From assembly GCA_900549015.1 (NCBI GenBank), contig URMH01000009.1:1-64000 (forward strand): DNA of 64,000 bases, read 5' to 3'. Source of the stretch: an uncultured Blautia sp. GTDB taxonomy: Bacteria; Bacillota; Clostridia; Lachnospirales; Lachnospiraceae. Shown here in pieces: positions 33,188 through 41,843 of this stretch. Position 1 is the first letter of the stretch. Every line of letters begins with the position of its first letter. The position numbers and the translations under genes were made by a program. Under the pieces are notes generated by a model. That model had not been told where the DNA came from and searched no databases. It saw nothing but the letters and a program-made list of their open reading frames with translations.

Positions 33188-33837
33188 CTGTATCCAATCC
33201 CCCACTTTGTCTCAATCACAGAAAGACCTTGTTTCTGAAATTTCGCCCTGATATTTTTGATATGTTCTGTAATTGCGGAAAGGTCGCTCTCTCCGTCAAA
33301 TCCGAATACATGCTCGTAAATCCTCTCTTTGGAAAAGACCTGCCCCTTATTCATGGCAAGATACTCGCAGATGGCATACTCGCTCTTTGTAAGGGGGATT
33401 TCCTCTCCCTTATAAAAGATTTTTCTGGAACGGAGCTCAAGCTGGATTTCTCCCACAAAAACAGCATTTTTCTTCTGTCTGCTTTCCCGTCTTAAATGCG
33501 CCGCCACTCTTGCACGAAGCTCCCCGATTCCAAAAGGCTTTGTTATGTAATCGTCCCCGCCGATGCCAAGTCCTGTCATAAGCTCCTTTTCTCCTGTTTT
33601 TGCAGTAACAAAAAGAATCGGACAGTCTACCTTGTCCCTGATTTCCCTGCACAGAGAAAATCCGTCAGTTCCAGGCATCATCACATCAAGAAGGATCATC
33701 TGAAAACAGCCAAGATTCATTTTTTTTACTGCATCCGGCTCGCTGACTGTTGTGACTATATATCCTTCTTTTTCCAGAGCTTTTTTGATTATCTTTAAAA
33801 TCTCTTCCTCATCGTCCACTGCAAGAATATTAATCAT
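33178..33837 (-). CDS. LanR/CprR-like response regulator
   Basis: A 219-residue OmpR-family regulator: receiver domain with ILAVDDEEEILKII, LLDVMMPGTDGFSL and YITKPFGIGELRARVAAHLRRE, then winged helix (PLTKSEYAICEYLAMN to VIETKWGIGYRW). The start is ATG 33837, which overlaps the LanG-like gene by eight bases and has GGAAGG five bases or so upstream; a longer GTG/ATG frame to 33873 is less likely. It would bind the 11-bp direct repeat ahead of the ABC genes (36100-36117). Confidence 0.87.
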   Translation of the reverse strand: MINILAVDDEEEILKIIKKALEKEGYIVTTVSEPDAVKKMNLGCFQMILLDVMMPGTDGFSLCREIRDKVDCPILFVTAKTGEKELMTGLGIGGDDYITKPFGIGELRARVAAHLRRESRQKKNAVFVGEIQLELRSRKIFYKGEEIPLTKSEYAICEYLAMNKGQVFSKERIYEHVFGFDGESDLSAITEHIKNIRAKFQKQGLSVIETKWGIGYRWE

Positions 33838-34594
33838 TACACTGCCTTCCTTCATAAAATCTGAACCATACAAGAATTATGGCACAAAGAAGGAAAGTTA
33901 TCAACAGGCATATTTTTGCGTTTCCTTTTAAATTTAAATTCTCCTGTACCATCTTTCTGTAGGTGTCATTTAACTCCATTCCAGTTACATACGCCGCCCA
34001 TCTGGCACTCCAGGAAGCAGGAACAAAGGTCCAGAGTCCATCTCCAAGACCGGTGAGAAAAAGAGCGGATATAAGGGATTCTCCTGTTCCCACCGCTATG
34101 GATACGGATTTTGGAAAGGTAAGGTCAAGAAAAAGATGAATTCCGTACAAAGCAGCAGAGGGAAGCCACAGTGCAAAAATAAGTTTCACACAAAGTCCAA
34201 GCGTCATTCCCTCTTTTCCCAGAAGAAAGGTAAATCCTGCCCCGAAAATCCCCACTGCAAGAAGGAAAGAAAAGAAGGTACAAAGGAGAAGGGCAATGTA
34301 TTTTCCAAGAAGAGCGCTTTTCTTTTTTCTGGCTGTTCCAAGAAAAGTCTGAAAATGATTTTTTTCTTCCAGCCCCACTGAAAGCGCTGATAAAAGGCTG
34401 ATAAGAAAAGGAAGAGCAGCTCCCATTGCTTCTGCATAAGCCATAATTTCCGATTCTGTGTCCCAGGGAGAAAATGAATAATATAGAAGGAACAGACCAC
34501 ATCCCAAAAGAGGAACTCCTGCAAAAATAAGCGGAAGATACGTTCCTTTCATTTTTCTGTATTCTGCCTTTGTAAATCTCCATATCTCTCCCAT
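33830..34594 (-). CDS. LanG-type lantibiotic-immunity ABC permease (MutG/CprC-like)
   Basis: A 254-residue permease with six membrane segments, starting MGEIWRFTKAEYRKMKGTYLPLIFAGVPLLG as in MutG/NisG/CprC proteins. With the LanE- and LanF-like genes it makes a three-part exporter that expels lantibiotics and related peptides from the membrane. Its ATG directly follows the stop of the LanE-like gene, and the SD lies inside that gene's last codons. Confidence 0.85.
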   Translation of the reverse strand: MGEIWRFTKAEYRKMKGTYLPLIFAGVPLLGCGLFLLYYSFSPWDTESEIMAYAEAMGAALPFLISLLSALSVGLEEKNHFQTFLGTARKKKSALLGKYIALLLCTFFSFLLAVGIFGAGFTFLLGKEGMTLGLCVKLIFALWLPSAALYGIHLFLDLTFPKSVSIAVGTGESLISALFLTGLGDGLWTFVPASWSARWAAYVTGMELNDTYRKMVQENLNLKGNAKICLLITFLLCAIILVWFRFYEGRQCND

Positions 34595-35356
34595 CTATTT
34601 TACCCCCTGTTTTTCATACCATTTTCGTCCTATGCCCCAGAAAAGTAAAAACCATATGAGGGAAGCTGCCACTCCAACCCACACACTGCCTGCATTTAAA
34701 AGCTCCGGATAAAATCCCGCAGAGCCGGGAACTGCCAGAAGATTGTTCGGCATGATCCCGAGAACCGGGCACATCACTCTTGCAGGAATAGCGCCCGGAA
34801 GAAGCATATAGTAAGGTTTCAAAGAAAGGGCAATAAATGCAATCTGGTATAAAACTACGTGAATCAGAATCATAGGAAGACTTCCCAAAGCTTCTGCAAG
34901 AAACATACAGAAGGGAACCTGCCACATAAACGTAAGGAAAAGGACTGCCCAGGCAAGGATAATGTTTCCTGCGGAAGGACTGTTTGTAATGATAAATGTA
35001 AATTTTCTTCCCAGGATTTCCCCTCCCAGGATCAGAAGAAACATAAGGGTAAGTCCAGCTCCCGTCACCCACAGTCCGTACAAAACCTTTCCATCCCACA
35101 CTTTTTTTTGCTCGACGGGAAGGGTAAGAACCGCATGGTTTTTAAGTTTTTTATCTTTTCGTACAATAACTCCGCACATTAATGCTGCCATTGCCGGAAA
35201 CATCATAATGTACCACCAGTTGCTGCTGTTTATAATAAAATAACTTCCTGAAATATACATAGAAAAGAAAAGGGTAAAAATCGGCATGAGGATCATGAGC
35301 TTTCCAACGGATGTTTTCCTGCACTTCATTTTTTCTGCCAGAAAATACTTTTTCAT
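34595..35356 (-). CDS. LanE-type lantibiotic-immunity ABC permease (MutE/CprB-like)
   Basis: A 253-residue permease with six membrane segments. The start MKKYFLAEKMKCRKTSVGKLMILMP and the FFSMYISGSYFIINSSNWWYI loop are characteristic of the MutE/EpiE/NisE family. ATG 35356 has GGGAGG upstream and overlaps the stop of the ATPase gene (ATGA); the frame's longer 5' end is not used. It is the second gene of the operon. Confidence 0.87.
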   Translation of the reverse strand: MKKYFLAEKMKCRKTSVGKLMILMPIFTLFFSMYISGSYFIINSSNWWYIMMFPAMAALMCGVIVRKDKKLKNHAVLTLPVEQKKVWDGKVLYGLWVTGAGLTLMFLLILGGEILGRKFTFIITNSPSAGNIILAWAVLFLTFMWQVPFCMFLAEALGSLPMILIHVVLYQIAFIALSLKPYYMLLPGAIPARVMCPVLGIMPNNLLAVPGSAGFYPELLNAGSVWVGVAASLIWFLLFWGIGRKWYEKQGVK

Positions 35357-36063
35357 CGGATTCCCTCCCTTCTGTCGCGAAGAACGGTTTCCATAAACAT
35401 GGATTCCAGATCTCCGCATTCGGAAAGGCGCCCCTGAAATCCAAGTTTCCCTTCTGTAAGGATTCCTACATAATCTGCCGTCTGCTCAATTTCACTTAAA
35501 ATGTGGCTGGATACAAGAACCGTGATCCCTTCCTGTGGAAATCTTCTTATCATAGCGCGAAACTCTGTAATCCCCACAGGATCCAGCCCGTTTACCGGTT
35601 CGTCAAGAACAAGAAGCTTCGGCTTATTTAAAAGAGCGATGGCAATTCCAAGACGCTGCTTCATTCCGAGGGAAAATTTTCCTGCCTTCTTTTTTCCGGT
35701 TCCACTTAAATCTGTGATCTCCAGCACCTCCCGGATTCTGGAATCCGGCACATCAAGAAGAATTGCCCGCACTTTTAAATTTTCCCAGGCAGTCAGGTTC
35801 TCGTAAACAGGCGGCGTCTCAATGAGCGAACCGATTTCCCCAAGATCTTTTCTTGACCAGGAATGTCCGTCAAACTGAATACTTCCGCCTGTCGGTTTCA
35901 AAATTCCTGTAATTGTTTTTAAAAGCGTGGATTTTCCCGCCCCGTTTGGTCCAAGAAGTCCGTATACAGAATTTTGGGGGACTTTTAAAGATACCTCGTT
36001 TAATACTTTTTGATTGTGGAATGATTTTGAAATACGATCTGTCTGTAAAATGAATTTTTCCAT
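35353..36063 (-). CDS. LanF-type lantibiotic-immunity ABC ATPase (CprA-like)
   Basis: A 236-residue ATPase with Walker A GPNGAGKSTLLKTITG, signature FSLGMKQRLGIAIAL, Walker B LLVLDEPVNGLDPVG and switch SSHILSEIEQ. The ME-in-Q-loop variant LIETPPVYENLTAWENL matches the LanF group, in which the Q-loop Gln is Glu. Followed by LanE, LanG, LanR and LanK it gives the order of cprABC-RK loci that protect clostridia from cationic peptides. No lanthipeptide precursor or synthetase is nearby, so it serves resistance, not self-immunity. The leader contains a 13-bp palindrome covering the ribosome site. Confidence 0.9.
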   Translation of the reverse strand: MEKFILQTDRISKSFHNQKVLNEVSLKVPQNSVYGLLGPNGAGKSTLLKTITGILKPTGGSIQFDGHSWSRKDLGEIGSLIETPPVYENLTAWENLKVRAILLDVPDSRIREVLEITDLSGTGKKKAGKFSLGMKQRLGIAIALLNKPKLLVLDEPVNGLDPVGITEFRAMIRRFPQEGITVLVSSHILSEIEQTADYVGILTEGKLGFQGRLSECGDLESMFMETVLRDRREGIR

Positions 36064-36067
36064 ATAA

Positions 36068-36100
36068 ATTACCTCCTATGGTTTTATCATAGGAGGTAAT
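36068..36100 (-). promoter_or_regulatory. Perfect 13-bp palindrome covering the lanF-like ribosome site
   Basis: ATTACCTCCTATG (36068-36080) and CATAGGAGGTAAT (36088-36100) are perfect reverse complements with a seven-base loop. On the leftward mRNA the 3' arm is the TAGGAGG ribosome site of the LanF-like gene, so a hairpin would hide it. A -10 candidate TATGAT overlaps the upstream arm, which leaves open whether the palindrome acts as RNA or as a DNA operator. Confidence 0.6.
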
Positions 36101-36117
36101 TATAAGGATTTTATAAG
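36100..36117 (-). promoter_or_regulatory. Direct repeat, probable LanR/CprR-like binding site
   Basis: TTATAAG occurs at 36100-36106 and again at 36111-36117, exactly 11 bp apart, one helical turn, as expected for an OmpR-family dimer. It lies just upstream of the candidate -10 of the ABC operon. Confidence 0.45.
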
Positions 36118-36123
36118 ATTTTT

Positions 36124-36987
36124 TTATTTTTTCGACTCCCACATTCCGATCACTTCATTGACTGTGGAAATAGTCACAAATACCTTAAAATCAGATTCAT
36201 GAAGATAATTCATAAGTGTTTTATACTCGTTGACCGTCATGATCGTCACAAGTTCTGTCTGCTCTTCCTGCTGAAATGCACCCTTTGCTGTGTAAAGAGT
36301 AATTCCTCTTCCCATTTCATTTAAGATAAAATTCTGAATTTCCTCATAATTCTTCGATAAGATACAAATTCTCTTTTTCTTATTGATACCGCCGATGAAG
36401 TAATCAATTACCTGACCGTTTGCATACGTTGCAAGCATGCTGACTACAAGACATCCCGGTCCATACACAAAAATAGAACTCATAGCAGTTACCATTCCTG
36501 CAAGTGTCACTGCTTTTCCGATTTCCATACGTGTATATTTACTGATAATTTTCGCTACAATGTCAATGCCTCCTGAGGAAGCATTGACATTAAAAAGAAT
36601 TGCCTGGCCAAATCCTGCCACAAGAATATACGCAACTACATCATATACATTATTTCCTGTTACAGAACCGGATAACGGACATATTACTTCAAAAATCCTG
36701 AGAAATACAGGAAGTAACATAGAAGTATATACCGTCTTTACACCGAATTCCTTTCCGACTAAAAGAAATCCTATCACCAGAAGCACCACATTCAGCACCA
36801 TAGTAAGCATGGATATGGAAAAACCTGTAAGCTCTTCCAAAACCATAGCAAGACCTGATATACTTCCAATAACCACCTTACTTGGAATCAGAAAAAAGTA
36901 TATACTAGCTGATATAATGAGCATTGCAACCGTAATAAATGCATACTCATATAATATGTCCTTTTTTGAAATATTTTTCTTTGCCAT
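36124..36987 (-). CDS. YitT family membrane protein (DUF161/DUF2179)
   Basis: A 287-residue protein with five or six membrane segments in the first 200 residues (VIGSISGLAMVLEELTG, NVNASSGGIDIVAKII signatures) and a cytoplasmic DUF2179 domain at the end (KKRICILSKNYEEIQNFI). The function of the family is not established. It follows the malic enzyme gene after five bases and is probably cotranscribed with it. Confidence 0.88.
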   Translation of the reverse strand: MAKKNISKKDILYEYAFITVAMLIISASIYFFLIPSKVVIGSISGLAMVLEELTGFSISMLTMVLNVVLLVIGFLLVGKEFGVKTVYTSMLLPVFLRIFEVICPLSGSVTGNNVYDVVAYILVAGFGQAILFNVNASSGGIDIVAKIISKYTRMEIGKAVTLAGMVTAMSSIFVYGPGCLVVSMLATYANGQVIDYFIGGINKKKRICILSKNYEEIQNFILNEMGRGITLYTAKGAFQQEEQTELVTIMTVNEYKTLMNYLHESDFKVFVTISTVNEVIGMWESKK

Positions 36988-36992
36988 TTTCT

Positions 36993-38183
36993 TTATTTGA
37001 TGCGTGCCACACCGGTATCAACAGCAGCTTTGGAAACTGCTGCCGCAACCTTCTTTGCAACCTCAGGATTTAACGGATCCGGAACAATATAGTCTGCTCT
37101 TAATTCGCTCTCCGGAATAATATCTGCAATAGCAAGGGCTGCCGCAAACTTCATCTCATCATTGATTTCTTTTGCTCGTACATCAAATGTACCACGGAAA
37201 ATTCCAGGGAATGCAAGCACATTATTAATCTGGTTTGGATAATCGCTTCTTCCTGTAGCAACGACTGCTGCTCCTGCTGCTGCCGCGTCATCCGGGCTGA
37301 TTTCCGGAACCGGGTTTGCACACGCAAATACGATTGGATCTGCGTTCATGGAACGTACCATATCCTGTGTCAGGCTGTTCGGAGCGCTTACGCCGATAAA
37401 AATATCAGCTCCTTCAATAACATCTTTAAGACCACCCTGTTTTTTCGCCGGGTTTGTGATTTTTGCCATCTCTTCTTTTACAGGGTTCATACCTTCTGTA
37501 CGTCCCTCATAAATAGCGCCTGTTCTGTCGCACAGTGTAATATCAGCAAAGCCGTATGAGAGAAGAAGCTTTGTAATAGCGATTGCTGCCGCTCCTGCTC
37601 CGTTCACTACGATTCTTGTACTCTCTTTCTTTCTTCCTGTGAGTTTTAAGGCATTAATAAGACCTGCCAGTGTGATAACTGCTGTTCCGTGCTGGTCATC
37701 ATGGAAAATCGGAATATCACATTTTTCTTTTAATTTCTGCTCGATCTCAAAACATCTTGGAGCGGAAATATCCTCCAGATTGACACCGCCGAAGCTTCCT
37801 GAAATGAGATAAATCGTATTTACAATATCATCAACATCTTTGCTCTTAATACAAAGAGGGAATGCATCAACTCCACCGAACTCCTTAAACAGTACACATT
37901 TTCCTTCCATAACCGGCATACCTGCCTCCGGTCCAATATCCCCAAGACCAAGAACCGCTGTACCGTCTGTCACAACAAGACACATATTCCAACGACGTGT
38001 CAGCTCATATGATTTTTCCACGTCTTTCTGAATTTCCAGACATGGCTGTGCAACTCCCGGTGTATATGCAAGAGATAAATCATCTTTTGAGTTCAGGGCA
38101 ACGGTAGATACCATCTCAATTTTTCCCTTTTTCTCATAGTGCATCTCAAGGCTCTCTTTTGCGTAGTCTCTTTTCTGACTCAT
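36993..38183 (-). CDS. NAD(P)-dependent malic enzyme
   Basis: A 396-residue malic enzyme (malate to pyruvate plus CO2). Catalytic and metal sites are visible: LAYTPGVAQPC with the general-acid Tyr, the FHDDQHGTAVITLAGL metal loop and the VVNGAGAAAIAITKLL nucleotide fold. The short bacterial form fits an oxaloacetate-independent role in fermentation. AGGAGGAG precedes ATG 38183. Promoter at 38241-38269. Confidence 0.93.
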   Translation of the reverse strand: MSQKRDYAKESLEMHYEKKGKIEMVSTVALNSKDDLSLAYTPGVAQPCLEIQKDVEKSYELTRRWNMCLVVTDGTAVLGLGDIGPEAGMPVMEGKCVLFKEFGGVDAFPLCIKSKDVDDIVNTIYLISGSFGGVNLEDISAPRCFEIEQKLKEKCDIPIFHDDQHGTAVITLAGLINALKLTGRKKESTRIVVNGAGAAAIAITKLLLSYGFADITLCDRTGAIYEGRTEGMNPVKEEMAKITNPAKKQGGLKDVIEGADIFIGVSAPNSLTQDMVRSMNADPIVFACANPVPEISPDDAAAAGAAVVATGRSDYPNQINNVLAFPGIFRGTFDVRAKEINDEMKFAAALAIADIIPESELRADYIVPDPLNPEVAKKVAAAVSKAAVDTGVARIK

Positions 38184-38240
38184 TACTTCTCCTCCTGCTG
38201 TAAATTTATATAGTTTAAAATGAACTTTATTTCCGCTCTT

Positions 38241-38269
38241 ATACTATCACGTTACTGCTCTTTTTTCAA
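38241..38269 (-). promoter_or_regulatory. Promoter of the malic enzyme gene
   Basis: Leftward TTGAAA (complement of 38264-38269) is 17 bases from TAGTAT (complement of 38241-38246). The -35 box lies inside the 3' end of the MOSC gene, so the malic enzyme unit starts separately from the tungsten operon. Confidence 0.45.
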
Positions 38270-38731
38270 TGTACAAATCGTTTCTCTGCTTATTTTTCCG
38301 CCTTTTCTTACACTGGCAAACAAATGCGCGCCAGCTAGCATACACTTCTCATTTTTTTTCGAAAATTTACACAGTTCCGGATAGCATTCCTTCTTTTCCT
38401 GCGTTACTATAAGCTCAGCTTCACCTGCTGTCAATACATCTCCGGACTCTAAAACCGCACTGCCCTCAAGGAGAATATTTTCTTTTAATTTCGAAAAACA
38501 AAATCCTTTTATATCCTGTGCCTCCATCCATTTTTTCTGGGTGTCCGTAAAAATTAAAATCTGACGTTTTCCTCCGTCCCCGTGAACATCTCCTTCAATT
38601 CCCTTATCCTTTATGAGAAAAAGACTTTCTTCTGAGCGAAAAGGCTGTTTTTTTTCCTGCTGTCTGTATAAAGCTTTTGCTCTCAGCTTATATTCCCGTT
38701 GATTGTTACAATCTCTCCTGCCCTCTCCCAT
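38252..38731 (-). CDS. MOSC domain protein
   Basis: A 159-residue stand-alone MOSC domain (GIEGDVHGDGGKRQILIF, LKENILLEG, ELCKFSKKNEKCMLAGAHLFASV, with Cys residues expected for sulfur handling). MOSC domains act in molybdenum cofactor sulfuration or transfer. It is the last gene of the tungsten operon and overlaps the MoeA-fusion gene by 49 bases; ATG 38731 has GGAGG seven bases upstream. Confidence 0.82.
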   Translation of the reverse strand: MGEGRRDCNNQREYKLRAKALYRQQEKKQPFRSEESLFLIKDKGIEGDVHGDGGKRQILIFTDTQKKWMEAQDIKGFCFSKLKENILLEGSAVLESGDVLTAGEAELIVTQEKKECYPELCKFSKKNEKCMLAGAHLFASVRKGGKISRETICTLKKEQ

Positions 38732-40605
38732 GTGTATCCTCCAAGCTCCTGAAGCTTCTGATGAAATTCTTCGCTTTTTAAAATCTGTATAAATGCCTGA
38801 ATATACGGAAGCTCCAGATATTTTTCAGGAACAGCAAAATCATATTCCTCCTGCCCCACTTCTATAAAATCAAGCTTCATGGCAAGCGCCGCGGAACGGA
38901 TTCCAAGTCCTGCGTCTGCACTTTCTCCTGCCACAAGGGCAGCCACCGCCATATGGGTCGCCGCCTCTCTGTCATATCCCCGGATTTCCTCCGGACAAAT
39001 CCCCTTCTTTTTCAGACAGAAATCAAGGAGCATTCTCGTTCCCGCTCCTCTCTGACGGTTTACAAAGCGGACCTTCTTTAAATCCTCTATGGAACGGATA
39101 TTCAGAGGATTTCCCTTTTTTACCATAATCCCCTGCACTCTGCCGACGCCTTTAATGAGGGCGACCGGCTCGCGAAACATTTTTTCTATATAAGACACAT
39201 TATAAATGCCCGTCTCCTCATTGAGCATATGGATCGGCGCAATATGAGCCTCGCCTCTTTTTAATGCCATAAGTCCGCCCATACTTCCCACATGGGTGCT
39301 TGATAAATACATGCCCGGAAAATGGTTTGGCATCATATCTGCCATCACATCGAGGATCAAATCGTGGCTTCCGATCACAACGGCTGTATTTTTGATCTCT
39401 TCCAGATCCCGGTAAAGCTCTACCTCCAGCTTTTCTCCAGCTTCGCATCCCTCACTGTTCTGCGGGATTACACAAAAGCCGTCTGCACGTACAAGAGACA
39501 TGGCAGCTCCGGCTCCTCTTGCAAGAGGGGCAGCCACGATTTTGTCGTCTACACACCCTACCTTTACCCGCACGTATTCCTTATGCTTTAAGCTGGATAC
39601 AAGACGTCTTGAAATCACTGCCTCCACTTTTTTATTCTTTTTCTCCACTCTTCCTCCCATATAAGAGAGAACAGGGGATACAAAATTTTCAAAACCGATA
39701 TATGCAGATACGGGATAGCCCGGAAGCCCGATCACCGGCTTATTATTTACGAAAGCAAGTATCACCGGTTTTCCCGGCTTAATGGAGACGCCGTGGATAA
39801 TTACCTCCCCCAGCTCCCGCAGAACATGGACCGTGTAATCTTCTGTTCCTGCGCTGGAACCTGCGTTTATAATGACCATATCAAACTTTTCTGCCGCCTC
39901 TTTTACCGCGTCCCTGATTTTTTCATAATCATCCGGGATCGTCTTAAAACGCACAGCTTTTGCCCCCTGTACCTTCGCCATATTTTCAAACATTCTGGAA
40001 TTGGATTCTATAATATCCCCGTCCTTCGGCTCTGTTCCCGGCTCGATTATCTCTGTCCCTGTGGGAAAAATTGCAACTGTCGGATTTTTTACCACCTCAA
40101 TTTCCACAATGCCTCCTGAGAGCAGGACTCCCACGTCAATAGGACGGATACAGTGTCTTCCAGGAAGGATCATCTCCCCTGCTACAATATCCTCCCCCAC
40201 AGGACGCACATGCTGCCAGGGAACTGCCGGCGCAATGATCCTTACTTTATTTTCATCGTCTGTATCCAGCAAATCCTCTGCCATGATCACTGCGTCATAG
40301 GGCTCATGAATGGGATCTCCCGTATCAATGACCTGGCAGTCCTTTCCAATCACAAGCTCTACCGGAGTATTTTCAGATGCCCCTTCTGTTTTTGCCGCAG
40401 TAACTGCAATCCCGTCCATTGCAGCCGCATTAAAAAGAGGAGAACAGTATTTTGCATAAACTGCTTTTCCCGTTATCCTGTTTAAAGCTTCTGTGACAGG
40501 AATCGTCTCATACGAAAGTTTTACCCGTTTTTCCACTTCTCTCCTGTAAATTTCAACCGCTTCCTGAACAGGCGTTGTTTTTAAATACAAATTTCTTTTC
40601 CCCAT
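38683..40605 (-). CDS. MoeA-like molybdopterin molybdenumtransferase fused to a binding-protein domain
   Basis: A 640-residue fusion. Residues 1-405 are MoeA (AAMDGIAV, GTEIIEPG, NAGSSAGTEDYTV, GLPGYPVSAYIGF), which inserts molybdate or tungstate into adenylylated molybdopterin. Residues about 415-630 are a periplasmic-binding-protein-like PBP domain (SHDLILDVMADMMP, FVNRQRGAGTRMLLDFCLKKK), as in LysR-type or ModE-like substrate sensors; it may bind oxyanions (inference). A second MoeA, without the extension, lies upstream. In archaea and clostridia paired MoeA proteins are thought to divide Mo and W. Confidence 0.88.
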   Translation of the reverse strand: MGKRNLYLKTTPVQEAVEIYRREVEKRVKLSYETIPVTEALNRITGKAVYAKYCSPLFNAAAMDGIAVTAAKTEGASENTPVELVIGKDCQVIDTGDPIHEPYDAVIMAEDLLDTDDENKVRIIAPAVPWQHVRPVGEDIVAGEMILPGRHCIRPIDVGVLLSGGIVEIEVVKNPTVAIFPTGTEIIEPGTEPKDGDIIESNSRMFENMAKVQGAKAVRFKTIPDDYEKIRDAVKEAAEKFDMVIINAGSSAGTEDYTVHVLRELGEVIIHGVSIKPGKPVILAFVNNKPVIGLPGYPVSAYIGFENFVSPVLSYMGGRVEKKNKKVEAVISRRLVSSLKHKEYVRVKVGCVDDKIVAAPLARGAGAAMSLVRADGFCVIPQNSEGCEAGEKLEVELYRDLEEIKNTAVVIGSHDLILDVMADMMPNHFPGMYLSSTHVGSMGGLMALKRGEAHIAPIHMLNEETGIYNVSYIEKMFREPVALIKGVGRVQGIMVKKGNPLNIRSIEDLKKVRFVNRQRGAGTRMLLDFCLKKKGICPEEIRGYDREAATHMAVAALVAGESADAGLGIRSAALAMKLDFIEVGQEEYDFAVPEKYLELPYIQAFIQILKSEEFHQKLQELGGYTWERAGEIVTINGNIS

Positions 40606-40613
40606 AATACCTC

Positions 40614-41843
40614 CTACAATAGCTGCACGTATACGGTTTCTCCTGTGCGAAGTCCCTCCTGGTCAGCCTCCACCATCACGTATCCGTCTGCCTGGGTCAG
40701 CGTGTGCATAAGCCCCGATTTCCCAAAAACAGGAATTGCCCGGTATCCGTCTTTTTCTTTTTCAAGCTTCACCGTCTGGCATACTGCCCGTCCTGCCGCC
40801 CCCGGAATATTGGAAGACAGAACAGCCGGAACTCCCGTCTCTTCTTTTTCTCCCCTTAAATTCTTTTGAAGCCATACGAGAAGAAGCCGAAATACCATGA
40901 TTGCTGCGACAGGGTGACCCGGAAGCCCTATAAGGAGAGTCCCTGACGGCTTATCCATTCCCACTATGGTTGGTTTTCCCGGTTTTAAAGCAAGACCATG
41001 CGTCCATACTCCCGGCTCTGCAATTTTATCTATAATATCTGCCGTCATATCCTTTTTTCCCTGGGAGCTTCCCCCGGAAATCACTACAATATCACTGCAT
41101 AAAAGAGCATCTTTTAATGCCTGCTCTATTTTTTCATCTTCATCTTTTACGGAAAAGGCTTTATCTACCATCATTCCCTGCTCTTTTGCAAGAGCATAGA
41201 GCGCATGTGTATTGATGTCGTACACCTGACATCTTCCTTTTTCTTCTCCCACTTCTGCCAGCTCATCTCCTGTAGAGATGATGGTGATATACCAGGGTGC
41301 ATAAACCTTCACCGTCTTTTTTCCGAGAGAAGCAAGAACCCCTGTCTGGGCAGAATGAAGAACCGTTCCTCTCGAAAGAAGAAGCTCTCCTTTTTTTGCG
41401 TCCTCTCCAATCTGCACAACGCCGCTTCCTGCCGATACAGACGCGTAAACGGCGGCGTCCCTTTTATCGAAAAGCTCCGTATACTCCACCATGACCATGG
41501 CGTCTGCTCCGTCAGGAATCATTCCTCCTGTGGGAACATAGGCGCATTCCCCGCTTTTGATCTCTCGAAGCGCAGGGCTTCCTATGGAAATTTCATCCAC
41601 AACAGATAAAAATACAGGGACGCTCTCCCCTGCTCCCTGTGTATCCGATGCTTTTACTGCATATCCGTCTACCGTTGCCCTTCGAAAGTCCGGAATATTT
41701 TCCTCTGCATAAATATCCTCTGCAAGACATTTCCCGTACGCTTGTGAAAGCTTTACCGTTTCCACTTTCAAAAAATTGTCTCCCACTTCCTGTAAAAGCC
41801 TCTCCCTCGCTCCGGAAATGGTATCCACCTGTAAAAACCTCAT
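40614..41843 (-). CDS. moeA: MoeA molybdopterin molybdenumtransferase
   Basis: A 409-residue MoeA: RATVDGYAVKASDT, EDAKKGELLLSRGTVL, ISTGDEL, ISGGSSQGKKDMTA and GLPGHPVAAIMVF are all in their normal order. It joins metal to the dithiolene of molybdopterin after adenylylation. It overlaps the ABC ATPase gene (ATGA), and the MoeA-PBP fusion follows after eight bases. With tungstate uptake upstream, the metal is probably tungsten. Confidence 0.9.
   Translation of the reverse strand: MRFLQVDTISGARERLLQEVGDNFLKVETVKLSQAYGKCLAEDIYAEENIPDFRRATVDGYAVKASDTQGAGESVPVFLSVVDEISIGSPALREIKSGECAYVPTGGMIPDGADAMVMVEYTELFDKRDAAVYASVSAGSGVVQIGEDAKKGELLLSRGTVLHSAQTGVLASLGKKTVKVYAPWYITIISTGDELAEVGEEKGRCQVYDINTHALYALAKEQGMMVDKAFSVKDEDEKIEQALKDALLCSDIVVISGGSSQGKKDMTADIIDKIAEPGVWTHGLALKPGKPTIVGMDKPSGTLLIGLPGHPVAAIMVFRLLLVWLQKNLRGEKEETGVPAVLSSNIPGAAGRAVCQTVKLEKEKDGYRAIPVFGKSGLMHTLTQADGYVMVEADQEGLRTGETVYVQLL

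Noticed and set aside
28345..36063. Lantibiotic biosynthesis cluster
   Set aside because: Only immunity-type transport and regulation genes are present; no lanthipeptide precursor, LanB/C/M enzyme or protease was found.
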